This document shows positions 22,740 to 34,202 of a DNA stretch of 64,000 nucleotides, piece by piece. Position 1 is the first letter of the stretch. The number at the start of each line of letters is the position of its first letter. This DNA comes from Dryococelus australis (Eukaryota; Arthropoda; Insecta; Phasmatodea; Phasmatidae): contig CM056997.1 of the NCBI GenBank assembly GCA_029891345.1, forward strand, positions 221,278,172 through 221,342,171, in the 5' to 3' direction. The notes under the pieces were generated by a model that saw only the letters and a list, made by a program, of their open reading frames with translations, did not search any database and was not told the origin of the DNA. A program made the position numbers and the translations under genes.

Positions 22740-23020
22740 AAAGAATGATATCTCATGGCCGTATCAGAGTCTAGACAATACACAGAAACGACATGTCGCG
22801 CTTACTTCGACATGGGAGTGCCCATTGTTTGATTGGTTGCCTTAGTCTCTGGAAACTTGTATTGTATTCGATTGGTTATTGCATGCTGCGGAAGGTTCCC
22901 CATTGGCTGAGCTACCGGATGGCAAGAGGTTTACCAAGCGCTGATTGGAGAACCCCGTCCTGATGTGTTGCTGGCCAGTAACGCCAGTTTCCTGGCACGT
23001 GTTACTGGAGTTCCAATAAT
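22740..23020 (+). repeat. ATTGG-box repeat family B, copy 2
   Basis: Holds four ATTGG pentamers on plus (22832, 22871, 22902, 22944), plus GGCCAGTAACGCCAGTTTCC. The last 120 bp match copies near 20.8 and 26.9 kb, and the reverse complement of 46.35-46.6 kb. Regularly spaced inverted CCAAT boxes suggest a promoter-bearing repeat. Class not determined. Confidence 0.5.
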
Positions 23021-24060
23021 AAGCTTATGTGTCGTGCTCTGTCGCCAGTAGGGAGCAACTGTGACTCTTCCACAGCTTCTCTGGAGGCTCCGGGTGACAG
23101 GGAAAAAAGACCTTAAGTGGCTGTAAGTTTGTACATTGCTGGCTGCGTCCGCGCAGTTTAGCTATATAACTATACCTGGTGGGGATATTCTCAACTGCGG
23201 AAGGGTTATCCCTGTCTCAACCAAGAACAAGCAGTTCAGTTCTTTGGTGGTAACCCTTGGGCGGGGGCCCAGGCTATAATGGATGTATGATGGTACCAGT
23301 TTTGGGGCATTCTAGGGGCTTCGCAATCACCCAGAGATTGTCGTGATTCACCCTCTGGCTTCCCCCCCCCAGAGTGTCCGGGGCTGGTTACTATACCTAG
23401 TGGTTGTGTCCTCGATCACGGTAGGGGCATTCCCTTTCCGCCCCAGAATCACCCTAGAAGAGGAGAGAATTCAGCTGGCCCATAATTGTGTGGGGGTATT
23501 GCCACTCCTAATATCGTAGGTCAGCTGGAAACATAATTATGGGAAGGGTTGGTAGTTCATCAACCAATAGCCTCTGCCAGATCAAGGGAACCCACACCTC
23601 CTTGTGGTAGCTCTGGATAACACACCTCGTTGGGGTTAGCAAACGTGGGAAACTCCCACGTGTTACCTATACAATGTTTTACTAAAAGAGGTATCGTAAT
23701 GGACCATTCGGAGGCTGAGGCATTAGCCCACTCGGGTAGAGAACTCACAAGTGTTGGGGAAATGAAGGAGGAGCAAGGGCTGACCTTACACTCTAGAGGC
23801 TCCCTAAGCTCTGATGGGGCTTGTATCCTGGAGTTCACCGATTTCCCCTTGGCGCCCTGAGGTCAGACTGAGGATAGACTCGCGCGGGCAGTGTGTTTGG
23901 AAATTGCACCCGGCAGTGCCCTAATCGTCGGAAGACGACATTACGATTACTAAGACCGCTAGTGAAGCCTTCTTTACTTGTCGAGGTGCTGGCTTTTCTA
24001 TTAACAATCTTGGGGGGGGGGGGGTGAAGGGTCCGCATTTCGACGGGCCGGCAGATGGAA
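23021..24060. other. GC-rich block, unrecognised
   Basis: Contains a diverged internal repeat (AACTATACCTGGTGG near 23170, TACTATACCTAGTGG near 23390), several C or G runs and a 76-codon plus frame (23630-23860). It could be the 5' part of a retroelement or a host exon. I recognise neither. Confidence 0.3.
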
Positions 24061-24949
24061 CTGTTTTGGATTTATTCATATCGCCATAAGCCGGAGAAAG
24101 GCATATACACAGTTGGGTAGAAGTATCGAATAATCTCAGACAATACGCCCAGTGGGGCAGAAGTGGTTAAAAACCGTGAAGGGTGTGGGAACAGGATCTT
24201 GTGTGTGTATTGGGGGGGTGGGGAGGGAGGGAGCGGGGGGCTTCTCAACGCATCCATGGAGGCTTGAAGACATGGACGCACCATTGGTCTAAAATTAGTA
24301 CAAAACAGCTTTGATCTGGATTTGACCTACCAATGATCCCAAAGTATAATACATTCGCATCTAGAGTACGTCGCAACTCCAGTAATGACAGACCAACTGG
24401 AGACTCTTGATCAATTAAAAACCTTTGTTATTGTTGTTGTTGTTGTTGTTGTTGCTCTGTCGCTGTGTCGCGGAGTCTCGGAGCGAAAGGTTGGTTCTGA
24501 AGCCGCACACCTGAAGTAATGATAAGAGGACTCTGTACGTGGAGCTTGAACTACGTTGCAGAGTGTTTGAAATACTCGTTTTTACAAGAAAGCACTTTAT
24601 GCACGTCGGATGTACTCAACTACGAAAATAAACTACACTTTAGACGAAGTACAAAGGCAACTTTCAAGATACCGCGCACATGGCAAACACTTTCACAAGC
24701 TCTCCAACTTAGTGGAAAACTATCGTTTCATATTAGTGAGCATTTTTAAAGACCCTCACAATAGGTATTAAACACTAATAAATATGTTTCATTGCTGCCT
24801 CAGACGTTTAATTTTGAGCGTTTTGAAAGTATACACCGTATTTATTAATCACATTGCAATGTTGATATTAAAAAGTTGCGGAAACAGAAAAATTGGTTAA
24901 AAGGAAGAATTTAGAATAGCCTTAAAAAGTGCTTATTTTACAGCGAATA
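24061..24949. other. Unassigned sequence with (TTG)n
   Basis: G-rich runs occur at 24011-24023 (just upstream) and 24211-24240, and a (TTG)n microsatellite at about 24427-24454. Otherwise nothing recognised. Confidence 0.45.
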
Positions 24950-25390
24950 GCCTGCAAATACTTTGCACGAACAATGGGATAGGGTCACTGCTAAGTGGCA
25001 TATAGTTCCAGCGGTACGAGGGTACTTGAACACGTCACTTGAGAGCCTAGCGTGTAGATGCGCCGGGGCGATGGGTACGCAGGTCAATATCGCCCTTATC
25101 GCTAGCTCACCCCACGTGCAAGAGCAAGCAGCGGGTGGAGCAGGAAGAGAGGCATGTGTGTGTGTGCGAGGTGACATGACCCCGCTACAAGTCACGTGGA
25201 CATGTGTACGCGGTGTGAGACGGGCAGCGGCTTGTCACGTGACCTTCCTGCCTCCACGTCGTCACCACCTAGGTCCTCCTCGCACTACGAGCTCGCTGCA
25301 GTGTCGTACTGCTCATACCCAGTGCATGTCCAAGGAGGGGGAGGTCCTAGCTGGATAAGATGTGTGAAATGGAATAATTCCACGTGAACT
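24950..25390. promoter_or_regulatory. E-box cluster in a GC-rich island
   Basis: Four CACGTG palindromes lie at 25113, 25193, 25236 and 25381, one inside the longer palindrome GTCACGTGAC. CACGTG is the known target of several bHLH factors. A 131-codon frame (24963-25358) overlaps but shows no domain. Promoter or enhancer function is inference. Confidence 0.3.
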
Positions 25391-26145
25391 ATTATCTATG
25401 TTTATTTAATATTTCGATATGTGATCAATTTTTAATGAGTACTTCAAGTAGTAGGGGCGTACCAATCCAAGACTAAATCGACGCCCTACTGCGGGGCTAC
25501 AGGCAGGCGTAGTGCCATAAGATTAACCTCGGAAGGGTTTCATCTCACTTAGCACCATAATCAGCACCACACCTACCTGCACCCCCACCTCCCCTCTGCT
25601 ACTATGCTGTGATTACTTCTGGAATTAAGTGGATGTCTGCTGTGAGAGTCTACGCCCTACAACCTCCTCTGATATGGCTATACATACCTGATGCCTGGTA
25701 CACTAACAAACGCTCCTTACCATTCACATACCTACACCCCACCCCCTCACACCTCCTTCACATCAAGCTATACTGAAATTACGAGACTCAGCACGGTGCA
25801 TATCAACTTCCGCTGATAACAACATCCGGCCAAGATGTTTGCAACACATACAATCAACAGAATGCTTTAATACACAACTGTAGACATGTTGGCCAACATT
25901 AACCGTGATCCACCAACATATCCAACAAAAAATTAGACTCCTTGTTATGTCAGTGCAGAAGAGAGCCACAGCAATTTTGAAAGCACGAGTTGGTGTTAAA
26001 TTAGTGTGGCAAAATGGTGCTGGCCAATGCGATAGAAAATTGTATAAAGTTGACTTGAAACCTCTTTTTGGGGATGCCAGTGTATTCAGTAGGAAAGAAG
26101 CACTTACAGGAACACTGGATTTTACTCACTGCTTCACGCGCATTT
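25391..26145. other. Unassigned; C-rich then mixed
   Basis: 25440-25760 is C-rich on plus. 25770-26145 may hold more decayed Helitron-related sequence, but I could not align it with confidence. Confidence 0.35.
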
Positions 26146-26335
26146 TTATAGGGAAAAATAATGCATTTTTATGACACTAAGGCTCGTCGCGTTACATAAT
26201 CGCAGTGAATCTAAATTTCCCTTAAGTATGACCAGAACGCTTAATTTTAATTTGAACTTATGTGAAGGAACACCTGACAACTGTAGAGAATTCAGGAACT
26301 CTACAGTATATGTATTGCTCTGTTCTGTGTCCATG
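26146..26335 (-). pseudogene. Helitron helicase fragment
   Basis: The minus strand encodes YTVEFLNSLQLSGVPSHKFK then LKLSVLVILKGNLDSLRLCN. This aligns by eye with the Helitron helicase part at 61690-61800 of this window (FPQDFLNSLNPSGLPPHELS, LKVGTPIMLLRN...MCNGTRL). It corresponds to the region before the last helicase motifs of the Rep-helicase protein. Only this short piece is recognisable. It lies in a 110-codon frame (26146-26478) whose N-terminal part I cannot place. A dead fragment, more diverged than the copy at 61 kb. Confidence 0.65.
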
Positions 26336-26479
26336 GCTGTGTTTACTCCTCGGATGGTTTTGGCAGCATACTTTCTCACGCCCTGGAACAGCTTCCAGTT
26401 ATATTCGCTCTTCTGCATATCCCATCGCTGCCAGTCAAGTTGTCTTTGCTTTATAACTTCATCACACTCATGTGTCAAC

Positions 26480-26779
26480 CAGGGATGCTTCCTCTGCTTT
26501 ATTAATGGGACAGTTTCCCTAGCCGTTTCAACTATGAATTGAACTTTAACTTACATTTTATCTATAAATTATAATAGTTCGTCAGTAATTAGCACGAGTA
26601 CAACAGAGAGAAAAAGGCGTGTTGTTAATGTCTAGAAATGTGTACTAATCCTTATGTAAAATATTATTACACTGAGTGCGTGCGAATTCGGTGCGTTGAC
26701 CCGTTGGTTAAATGTTCTAGACATGAGGCGGAGGCAGATCCTGGGAGCAGAAGTTGAGCAGGACTTCAGAAAAGTTGGA
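26480..26779. other. Unassigned sequence
   Basis: Nothing recognised. Confidence 0.4.
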
Positions 26780-27000
26780 AGTAATCGTGAATGGACTATA
26801 TAAGTCCACAAAGGCGAAACAGAATAGCGGTGTATTTGATGTGTGCGTACCCATTCTCTGGTTGGCACTGCGCGCTGAGGAGGATTCCTTATTGGCCGGC
26901 TGGCAAGTCTGAGTGGTGGTCCTACATGTCGATGGCCAGTGCTGCCACGTTGCTAACACGTGAGGTTGGAGTTAGCGATGCTTCGCCTCTGCATCATTAA
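26780..27000 (+). repeat. ATTGG-box repeat family B, copy 3
   Basis: CTATATAAGTCC, CACAAAGGCGAAACAG, TTATTGGCCGGCTGGC and GGCCAGTGCTGCCACGTTGC occur in the order also seen, reversed, at 46.35-46.6 kb. It carries a TATATAA run near 26797. Non-coding. Confidence 0.5.
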
Positions 27001-28415
27001 AGGGCTGGCCTAGCAAAAATAATTAGTGCCGCAAAGTTAAGTCACGCAGTAAGGAAGCATTGCGACGGCGCGGCGGTGGAAAATACCACACACAATCTTC
27101 GCGCGTATTCGGTTTCCTAAGAATTGAAAACGGTGACTATAGGGTTTGAATACAGCCACCAGTTCAGGAAAGATGCAGCATTGTCGTTATAGTTAAAAAC
27201 ATCGTTTAACGTAAGATTAAATGTGGTAAACAGAGGCGGCTGGATACTTGCAGAGATTGTTGCTAACGCTGACACATTACAACGACCACATTTATGTTTC
27301 AATAATAAAATTAATGAATTGGTAACCAGATATCGGCTTTCGTTTCTGTCCTGGAAAATAATTTAGATTGAAATATTCCATAGACTTTTAAAAATTATAA
27401 TAGATACAACTACTTAAGGGTGCCTGGCTCTTGAATAGCGTTACAAAGAGTATGTTTACCTAGGTAAAAACATCTTACCCAAATGAGGAAGGGATGGTAC
27501 TTCAAAGTTACCACGCTTCAAGTAAATTATATTTCGGAGCTCTCCAATGTTAGTTAAAAACTGACTTTACAACCTGCCATATCTCATAACATACTATCCG
27601 TGCAAGTAGGTGGGATCCTTAGTTTATGGTTTCAGATGTAAAAAAGAAATATGATGCGTGCTGTGTTTAAGACAACACAACTCTTGTTCATTGTCACAGC
27701 TAAAAATCGGTATAATTAACGTTCGGGTATAGTTGTATGAAACAGTTATGACCTAGGACAGTAGGATGGGTTTCGAATCATTAATCCTACAAGTAAGATT
27801 ATTGGTCATTATGCTTCGCAGTGTGTACTACAGACCAAAAATTACGTATATGGTGTTCGCCTATAGAAAATCAACTCTTGAGAAATGTCATATCCTGTTC
27901 ACGGTAAACTGACCACTTTCGAAAGCCCTTGTTAAGATCTACTTGTATGCGTATTGTGTATTTTCCACCACATGCAACACCAACATTGCCATGGACCTTG
28001 TCACTTCATTAATACGTTAGTCAAACGAAGCCGTGAAATTATGATAAAAGTAAATATTTCACATATTGTCTCATTTTTTCGTTTTCACAAAAAAAAAAAA
28101 AGTATAAAGTTACTAGAAATGACACTTGTCTACCTAAAAATTTAAATGAAACGTTAAGACAAGGAACTACTTTCCCTCCGTCGTTACCAAGTTAACTGGG
28201 CTCGTGCCAGTCACTATGTCCGTTGCAATATAGGAAGGTAAAGAATGCTCAAGATAAAGTGAGCACTTTGAATTCAGCCTTAGAAAAACTTTACTGCCCC
28301 TGCCTGCGTATATTTCAACGAGCTCGTTGGGGGACATGCGCCCAATACAGTTGGTAACGATGGATGGAAGGTAGTTCCATACTTAACGTTGAATAAAAAG
28401 CGTTAGGTAATCATT
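27001..28415. other. Unassigned AT-rich sequence
   Basis: Unique-looking, apart from a GC-rich patch at 27050-27110. No gene or repeat recognised. Confidence 0.45.
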
Positions 28416-28487
28416 TGTGACAACTTTAAATATTTATTTCGCTTTCTTATTTTTATGCACCGAAAGTATAAAAATAACCAGATTTAA

Positions 28488-28597
28488 AAATATTTACTTT
28501 TCTAATAATTTTACTGTTTCACTTGACCGACGCATGAATAAAGTGACGAGGTCCCCAGAAATGTTAATTTTACATAAGGCGGAAGAATACACAATGT
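28488..28597. repeat. Interspersed repeat family F, copy 2
   Basis: Best match to copy 1 at 10176: TACTTTTCTAATAATTTTAC, TTTCACTTGACCGACGCATG, AATGTTAATTTTACATAAGG. It directly abuts the left 59-bp inverted repeat at 28598. Confidence 0.65.
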
Positions 28598-29307
28598 ACA
28601 AGATGGAGATTTTTGGACATTCGCCATTGCGATACAGATGTCTGTCATGGAAAAAATAGGACTGAGCACGAAAAATACTTAAAAAAGAAAAGCAACCTAT
28701 GGACGATAAAATAAATATATGTATACAACACTGGGAACTTCCAAAAGGGTTAGTCGCAACTGTGTTCTCTCGGGCCCTGTGTCTCGCTGCCTGACGACGG
28801 GAAAATATTACAGTTCCCGAAACGTCGCATTCTGTCAGTCGTGGTAGAACTACTGTTAGTTCTTGTGCGAGTTTGCTCGCTGTGTTTGTTTTATTTGTGA
28901 AAACTAGACTGTGTCGTCTCTGTCATCTTATCTGTTGGTCGTATATCGTTTTTTCGTATTCATATATATCAAATTAGATATTTCACATTTAGCTTGCTGT
29001 CCTGTTTTAATTGACTCGATTCCTTCATGGAATTTTCTGGCTTTGTGCCTATATATTCTTGACTACAGCATTCTTGGGTTGTATTCTGTCTTGTCTGGTT
29101 AAACTGCTGTGTTCTAGTGTGTTTCTTTGCTGTGTTGTCCGATTTTGTTCTTACTTATTTTGTCAGTGCTGTCCTAACTTTGTCAGCAGGTTTCTTGCCT
29201 GTGTTAGTTTCTTGGTATTATTTGTTGATCATGTTTATAAATTTATTTTTCGTAATTAGTTGCTGTTCAGTTTTTTTAACTCTATTCCCTCTTGTAAATC
29301 TCCAGTG

Positions 29308-29346
<39 letters not shown>

Positions 29347-29459
29347 TTTTCTCGTTCATACGTTGCTTGTCTTTCTTAAGTTTTTTCGTGCTCAGTAATG
29401 TTTTTTCCATGACAGACATCTGCATCGCAATGGCGAATGTTCAAAAATCTCCATCTTGT
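28598..29459. mobile_element. Unit closed by 59-bp inverted repeats
   Basis: The left arm 28598-28656 (ACAAGATGGAGATTTTTGGA...) is the reverse complement of 29401-29459 with two mismatches. The 744 bp between hold a hammerhead-like motif (28782-28837), T-rich DNA with short hydrophobic chance frames, and a (TA)16 run at about 29311-29342. It may be an unclassified non-autonomous element, or two inverted copies of one repeat. No target duplication could be settled. Confidence 0.5.
28778..28837 (+). ncRNA. Hammerhead-ribozyme-like motif
   Basis: CTGACGA (28791-28797) is followed by a hairpin whose arms CGGGAA and TTCCCG (28798-28803, 28814-28819) pair perfectly, then GAAACGTC and a TGC/GCA pairing that could form stem I, with CTG/CAG further out. 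This is the order of hammerhead core boxes (CTGANGA, stem II, GAAA, GTC). One extra C seems to lie between the first box and stem II if the G of GAAA is kept unpaired, so activity is doubtful. Minimal hammerheads are known in Penelope-like elements. Confidence 0.3.
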
Positions 29460-30655
29460 CATTCATTCACATTGCACTACTAATTCCAAGAATACACTAT
29501 TAACATTCAAGCAGATCTGAAGTAGGACTTTCAAAATTGCACATGTTACTGTGAACAGCGTACGCGTACGTAATGTATACAATATTGTGTATACTATGTG
29601 TGACCTTCGTCCAACCAGGGAGAGCTCTCAAGTCGTGTGTGGCGCAGGTGACTTCTCTCACACACACTGAGCAGCGGAAGTATGTATACTGGGCGCTACA
29701 AACACTAGATATAAACGTCCGCCATTTTTGCTCATTCTGGTCTTCACTTCAGCGTGCGTCAACTGGCGCAGCTTTCTATTCTTCCGACTTTCCCAAGGTT
29801 TGTTTCAAACAAATGGACCAGAAAACTAATTAAGTTTTTAATTAAGCATTTCATATTGCTGTCTGGTTGAAAACAAGCGTTTAAATTTAAATCCCTACTC
29901 TTATTAATTTCTACAGAACGGAAGTTAGTTACACAAATTCGCTGCTTGTGGCACACATCGAAATTATACCGTAAATTATAGCGACAGGCGACTTTGACCA
30001 AGTTTATTTTCGGTGGGCGCCAAAACCATCACACAAGTACAAAACAAAATTTCTATAGTTATAGGGCAACCAGAAAAAAATTTATAAAATCTGTAAACAA
30101 TGCTGGACAAAATTGTTTAGCTTGATACCTCAAACCGTAATAGCTATTAATCAGAACCCTACAATTTAAAACAAACTATTTGAAATCTATTAAATATAAT
30201 TTTAGGATGTAAATAAACTTTTTGCCCCATAACAAAATTACAAGTACTTGAGCTCTTATTGCAATTAAATGTATTTACCCAGTTGTTTCATGTTGCATTA
30301 TTGTTTTACTTTATAAGACTGTTTTATGTTTTTGTCAGAATGTAATGATTTTACAATTGCCTATTATAAGTTTTAAAATTATAACTACATGTTGCTTGTA
30401 TGTATGCTGATCTCTGGTATGTATTATTTTAGTTTCCTGGATATTTGTAGAAATTGTATCGTTTTTACGAGTTATGTAGCGTATAACTGCTATACATTAA
30501 AATAAACAAATAATACATATTTATTTATAAGTATTTAAAATAAATCTATAAATTAACATAGCCCGTCTCATGATTTTACGGCGCATATTATAATGAAAGC
30601 AGGGTGTTCGGCGACCTGGGAAACCTGAAAAAATCATGAATATTTGGTGGTCAGG
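29460..30655. other. Unassigned AT-rich sequence
   Basis: No gene or repeat recognised. Becomes more AT-rich after 30000. Confidence 0.45.
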
Positions 30656-30656
30656 A

Positions 30657-31941
30657 ACACTGTAAAAAATGTGTGTAATTTTACACGAATGTACTTGGCA
30701 ACACAATCTTCACACATGTTCATGTATTTTTACATGCACATGTGTACGTGTACTTTTACTGTGTGCCCCATGTATATTTACAAATATAATGCCAGTGTAA
30801 TTTTACTATACTTGTTATTATTTTTACTAATCATTATGTTCAATCACATGTAATTTTACATTTTTTGCTACCAATATCGAGCAACACAATGTAAATTTAC
30901 ACAAACTTTGTTAGTGTAATTTTACCATACCTGTCAGTTTCTTAATAATTATCTTACACATAATAATTATCATCACATTGAATAACATGTACTCTCCACA
31001 TGTTATTTTACTATACTTTCTACTAGTTTTCTAACACGCAGTGTAATTTAACACAATCATTATGGTAATTTAACTACACTAGTCTTTTACTGTTAAATGT
31101 TTATCATACACAATTACATGTACACTGTAGGTGTAATGTTATCATAGGAGTATGTAATTTTTACTTATTGTGATGGTTAAATATCATTTTGTTTGTGTAA
31201 TTTTATCATTTTAATGTATTTTTACTCCGTTTTGTAGCTTGATGGTTTAACAGAGTTATAAAAAGTTATGTCCAAAATGTGGATAACGATTAACTTCTGA
31301 TATGTAATATGTAGTTATATACAAAAGCCAACATATTCCATTAGTGGGCGTTAAGATTTCCTTTTCAACACACAAAAGGAGTTCGAAATAGTTCTACTCC
31401 CTAACGCCAGATCGCATGTTTTAAGCAAATACTTGTAGTTATATTTAAATTCACGGGAACATTAATATAAAATTACAAATACTGTACTCGTTTTAGGAAA
31501 TTACACATAGAAATGTAAAGTTACCGATAATTTGTATGTGTTGGAATGTTTAATTTCAATTGCCTTGTTAATATCAATATACCAGTATATTTGTGTTTGT
31601 TTACAGTAAGATTGTACTACCTAGTGAGAGAAATAGAAAAGCGTGTACTTTTACAGTGATGTACAGCACATGTTTCAATACAATATTGGTGTAGTTGTAA
31701 AAATTCACAGATTTGGGTTTTAATGCTTCATGTTATGGATTTTTACACGTACTTTCAAATTTGTAAATTTACGCATCTTTTATTGTTAACATACCAATAT
31801 ATTTGTGTTTTTTTATAATACCATTGTGCTATGTTATGAATAAAGTTGTACACTGGTGTAAATATACACGTACTGTGCTTGTTTTTTTTACAAATTACGA
31901 ACAGAAAATGAAAATGTATTTTTACACTTTTTTACAGTGTA
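30657..31941. repeat. AT-rich unit full of TGTAATTTTAC motifs
   Basis: The ends are inverted: CACTGTAAAAAATGTGTG at about 30658, and CACTGTAAAAAAGTGTAAAA when 31922-31941 is reverse-complemented. Between them, variants of GTGTAATTTTAC(C/T)ATAC and its reverse complement recur dozens of times without fixed period. No coding capacity. It is probably an old non-autonomous element or a decayed AT satellite. Confidence 0.45.
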
Positions 31942-32283
31942 ATTTGGTGATAATTTTGGAGACGGTTATAGCGGTTTTCGCGATACAGTTTTTAATGCAT
32001 ATTACTCGCTTAATGAACAGAATTTTCCTCCGCGTAACTACTGCGTAGGGACAATACATCACAAATTCCTTGGCTCAATTTTCAATGACTTGTAGAAAGG
32101 CAGGACTAATGATTATTTAATGTTTTTGAGAATGTAAATTAATTTATGTATTTGGCCGCAGCAAAATGAAAGTACAAGAAAATTGCATTTAATCCTACGT
32201 GGATACTTGACCCAGCACTTTGTTGGCGCACAAACGTTTCGGGTTTAAAATTCTCAAAGTTTAGTAAAACTGCCATAGTCCGC

Positions 32284-32335
<52 letters not shown>

Positions 32336-32671
32336 CAATATTTTGTGATAAAGGAAGTTGTTAAATATATTTTTACACATTCGGTATTGTTGTTCCAGTT
32401 TTAAATTTTTATTTTTAACTGGAAAACTTGGAAAACAAGAGGACATTCATCCTTGTTTGCTGGACGCCTGTGAAGGGCATAGGAAATAAATACCACTTAA
32501 AAAACGTTGCTGGTTTAGTGCTAACATATATGATTTACAGTATGTTATTATGAACAAAAACAATATATAATTAGAACTTCGTGTTTTATGGTTTTGATAA
32601 CACAAAAAACTACAATGCATCTGAATTATCTATTAAAAGTGGAAAATAATACGTTAAACAAATCTAAACTT
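31942..32671. other. Unassigned sequence with a 48-T run
   Basis: An uninterrupted T-run spans 32286-32333. It could be the tail of a minus-strand retrocopy, but nothing recognisable lies next to it. Confidence 0.5.
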
Positions 32672-32747
32672 TAGAAGGGTTCGAACCCACAAACTTCAGT
32701 ATAAATTTCTTACGTCTTATACACTAGCTACATACATTCAAAACTCA
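32672..32747 (-). repeat. tRNA-like fragment
   Basis: On the minus strand, GTAGCTAGTGTATAAGACG (box A-like) is followed by GGGTTCGAACCC (a perfect box B-like palindromic T arm). The 3' half is good and the 5' half is poor. A SINE head or decayed tRNA pseudogene. Confidence 0.45.
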
Positions 32748-32749
32748 AA

Positions 32750-33370
32750 GAACACCACAGTGTGTTAAATAATAACTGCCCTCATTGTCTTTGGTTTCCA
32801 GATTAAAGGATTGTTAATCAGTTCAAGTAGTTTTTAAATCTTTAGCTTCAACTATAATAACCCAGTGATTGCTTTCCGAAGCCCTGAATAAAGCAAAGGA
32901 TTTCACTTCATCCGTTTGCAATTCTGCAAACAAAGTGCACATTTGTTCCCCTCAGAAGGAAATGTAAACAGCAGAAAACATGCAGCTTTGCTTTTTGCAA
33001 AGTTTGGCGCAGAACAAAGCACCATTTGAACAAAAAAAAAACATTGAAAACAGAAAGGAGAATCCGGAATTTGATCTGCTGCCCCTAGCACGCTGCCTGG
33101 CGCACGTCTGAGCAATAATGGCGGGCAATGATAACCAGTAGGGGTTGACGTAACGTCGTACCTCGCGCTCGTGACTGCACTGCCGCACAGCCACTCTGGT
33201 CTCGTTAAGGAGACGACACGTCGCTGAATAATCGCCCTCCCACACGCCGCACACCTCATTATACATTCCGCCACCGCGCCGGCCCCTAACGTCAGCACGC
33301 TTTCTCCTGGCCGCCACGCTGCAACATCTCGTCAATATTGAGAACCTACCATTTTCAGTTAAGGCCTATA
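32750..33370. other. Unassigned, with GC-rich island at 33050-33330
   Basis: Overlapping minus frames of 131 and 127 codons lie over the island without a domain. A promoter or exon is possible but not supported. Confidence 0.35.
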
Positions 33371-33480
33371 AGTGAGTGAAGATATTTTGGCGGCTAGTTA
33401 CATCGAGGTCTGAGAGCCGATAAGAGTGAAGCGCAGCGCCGGATCCCCGAGGAAACCGGCCGACCACTGTGGCCCCGTGG
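33371..33480 (-). mobile_element. SINE (main family), internally deleted fragment
   Basis: AGTGAGTGAAG tail, GAGAGCCGAT and CCCGAGGAAACCGGCCGACC, then GTGGCCCCGTGG. Most of the middle and the box B region are missing. Beyond it, 33487-33535 resembles the reverse complement of the edge of family G. Confidence 0.55.
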
Positions 33481-33545
33481 GTTTTTAGACTGCGCCAAGC
33501 TAGACTGCTCAGTCCTCTACACACTCCAGCAGAGATCGCGTATTT

Positions 33546-34200
33546 ATTTGTTGGCCACAGACATAAATCACTCTCATGTTACATCAGGCCACGCTGAGTG
33601 AAATCATGTATACGGCCTAATGTCAGAAGTGAATCCCAAGAGCGGTTCACATCTTTGAAGCTGGACCTGAAGAAGCACTAATTAGTTTCTTAGAAATACT
33701 GGAGAAAATATTCCACGAGTGTATGGGTATTGTGTAACGAAACAAAAATCTGTAAAAAATCGCAACACCTGTGTGTTGCCGCCATCAAATAACTTACAAA
33801 TTATGCAGACACATTTTTTTTTGTACTCGGCCTACTGCAAAGTTTGTCTGTCTAATTTAGATACAATCTGTATACTTGTGCGCCTCCTGTCTCTGTACCG
33901 AATTATAACGCGAAATGATACTGATGAAAACAATAACCCAAACAGAGAGTTGCATGTATTCTTTGGAAGATACTGAGTTTTCAAGGCTGCTTGTAAAGAT
34001 GTTGGTTCTTTGGGAGATTTGGCCAATTGCTATCTGTTTCCATGGATGTTTTCGTAATTGGCGGTGGGCAATTTTCGATGGAGTTTTCCATCAGGTTGAA
34101 ATTTTAGGTGATCAGAGAGCAGGAAATGGAGTGCGGTATAGACGATTTGTAATTTTGTTTAGATAAACAGCGTTAAGAGAATAGAAAAAAAATCAGCATT
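33546..34200. other. Unassigned sequence
   Basis: Chance frames only. It may include more of the LINE upstream of 34203, but I could not recognise it. Confidence 0.4.
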
Positions 34201-34202
34201 CT

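Noticed and set aside
24963-25358. 131-codon frame as a gene
   Set aside because: It lies in a GC-rich island with an overlapping minus frame of similar style. No domain or splice context.
29011-29398. Hydrophobic, membrane-like frames
   Set aside because: They come from T-rich DNA and a (TA)n run, and lie inside the inverted-repeat unit.
32903-33335. Two overlapping minus-strand frames of 131 and 127 codons
   Set aside because: Both arise from GC-rich composition, differ only in frame, and match nothing known.
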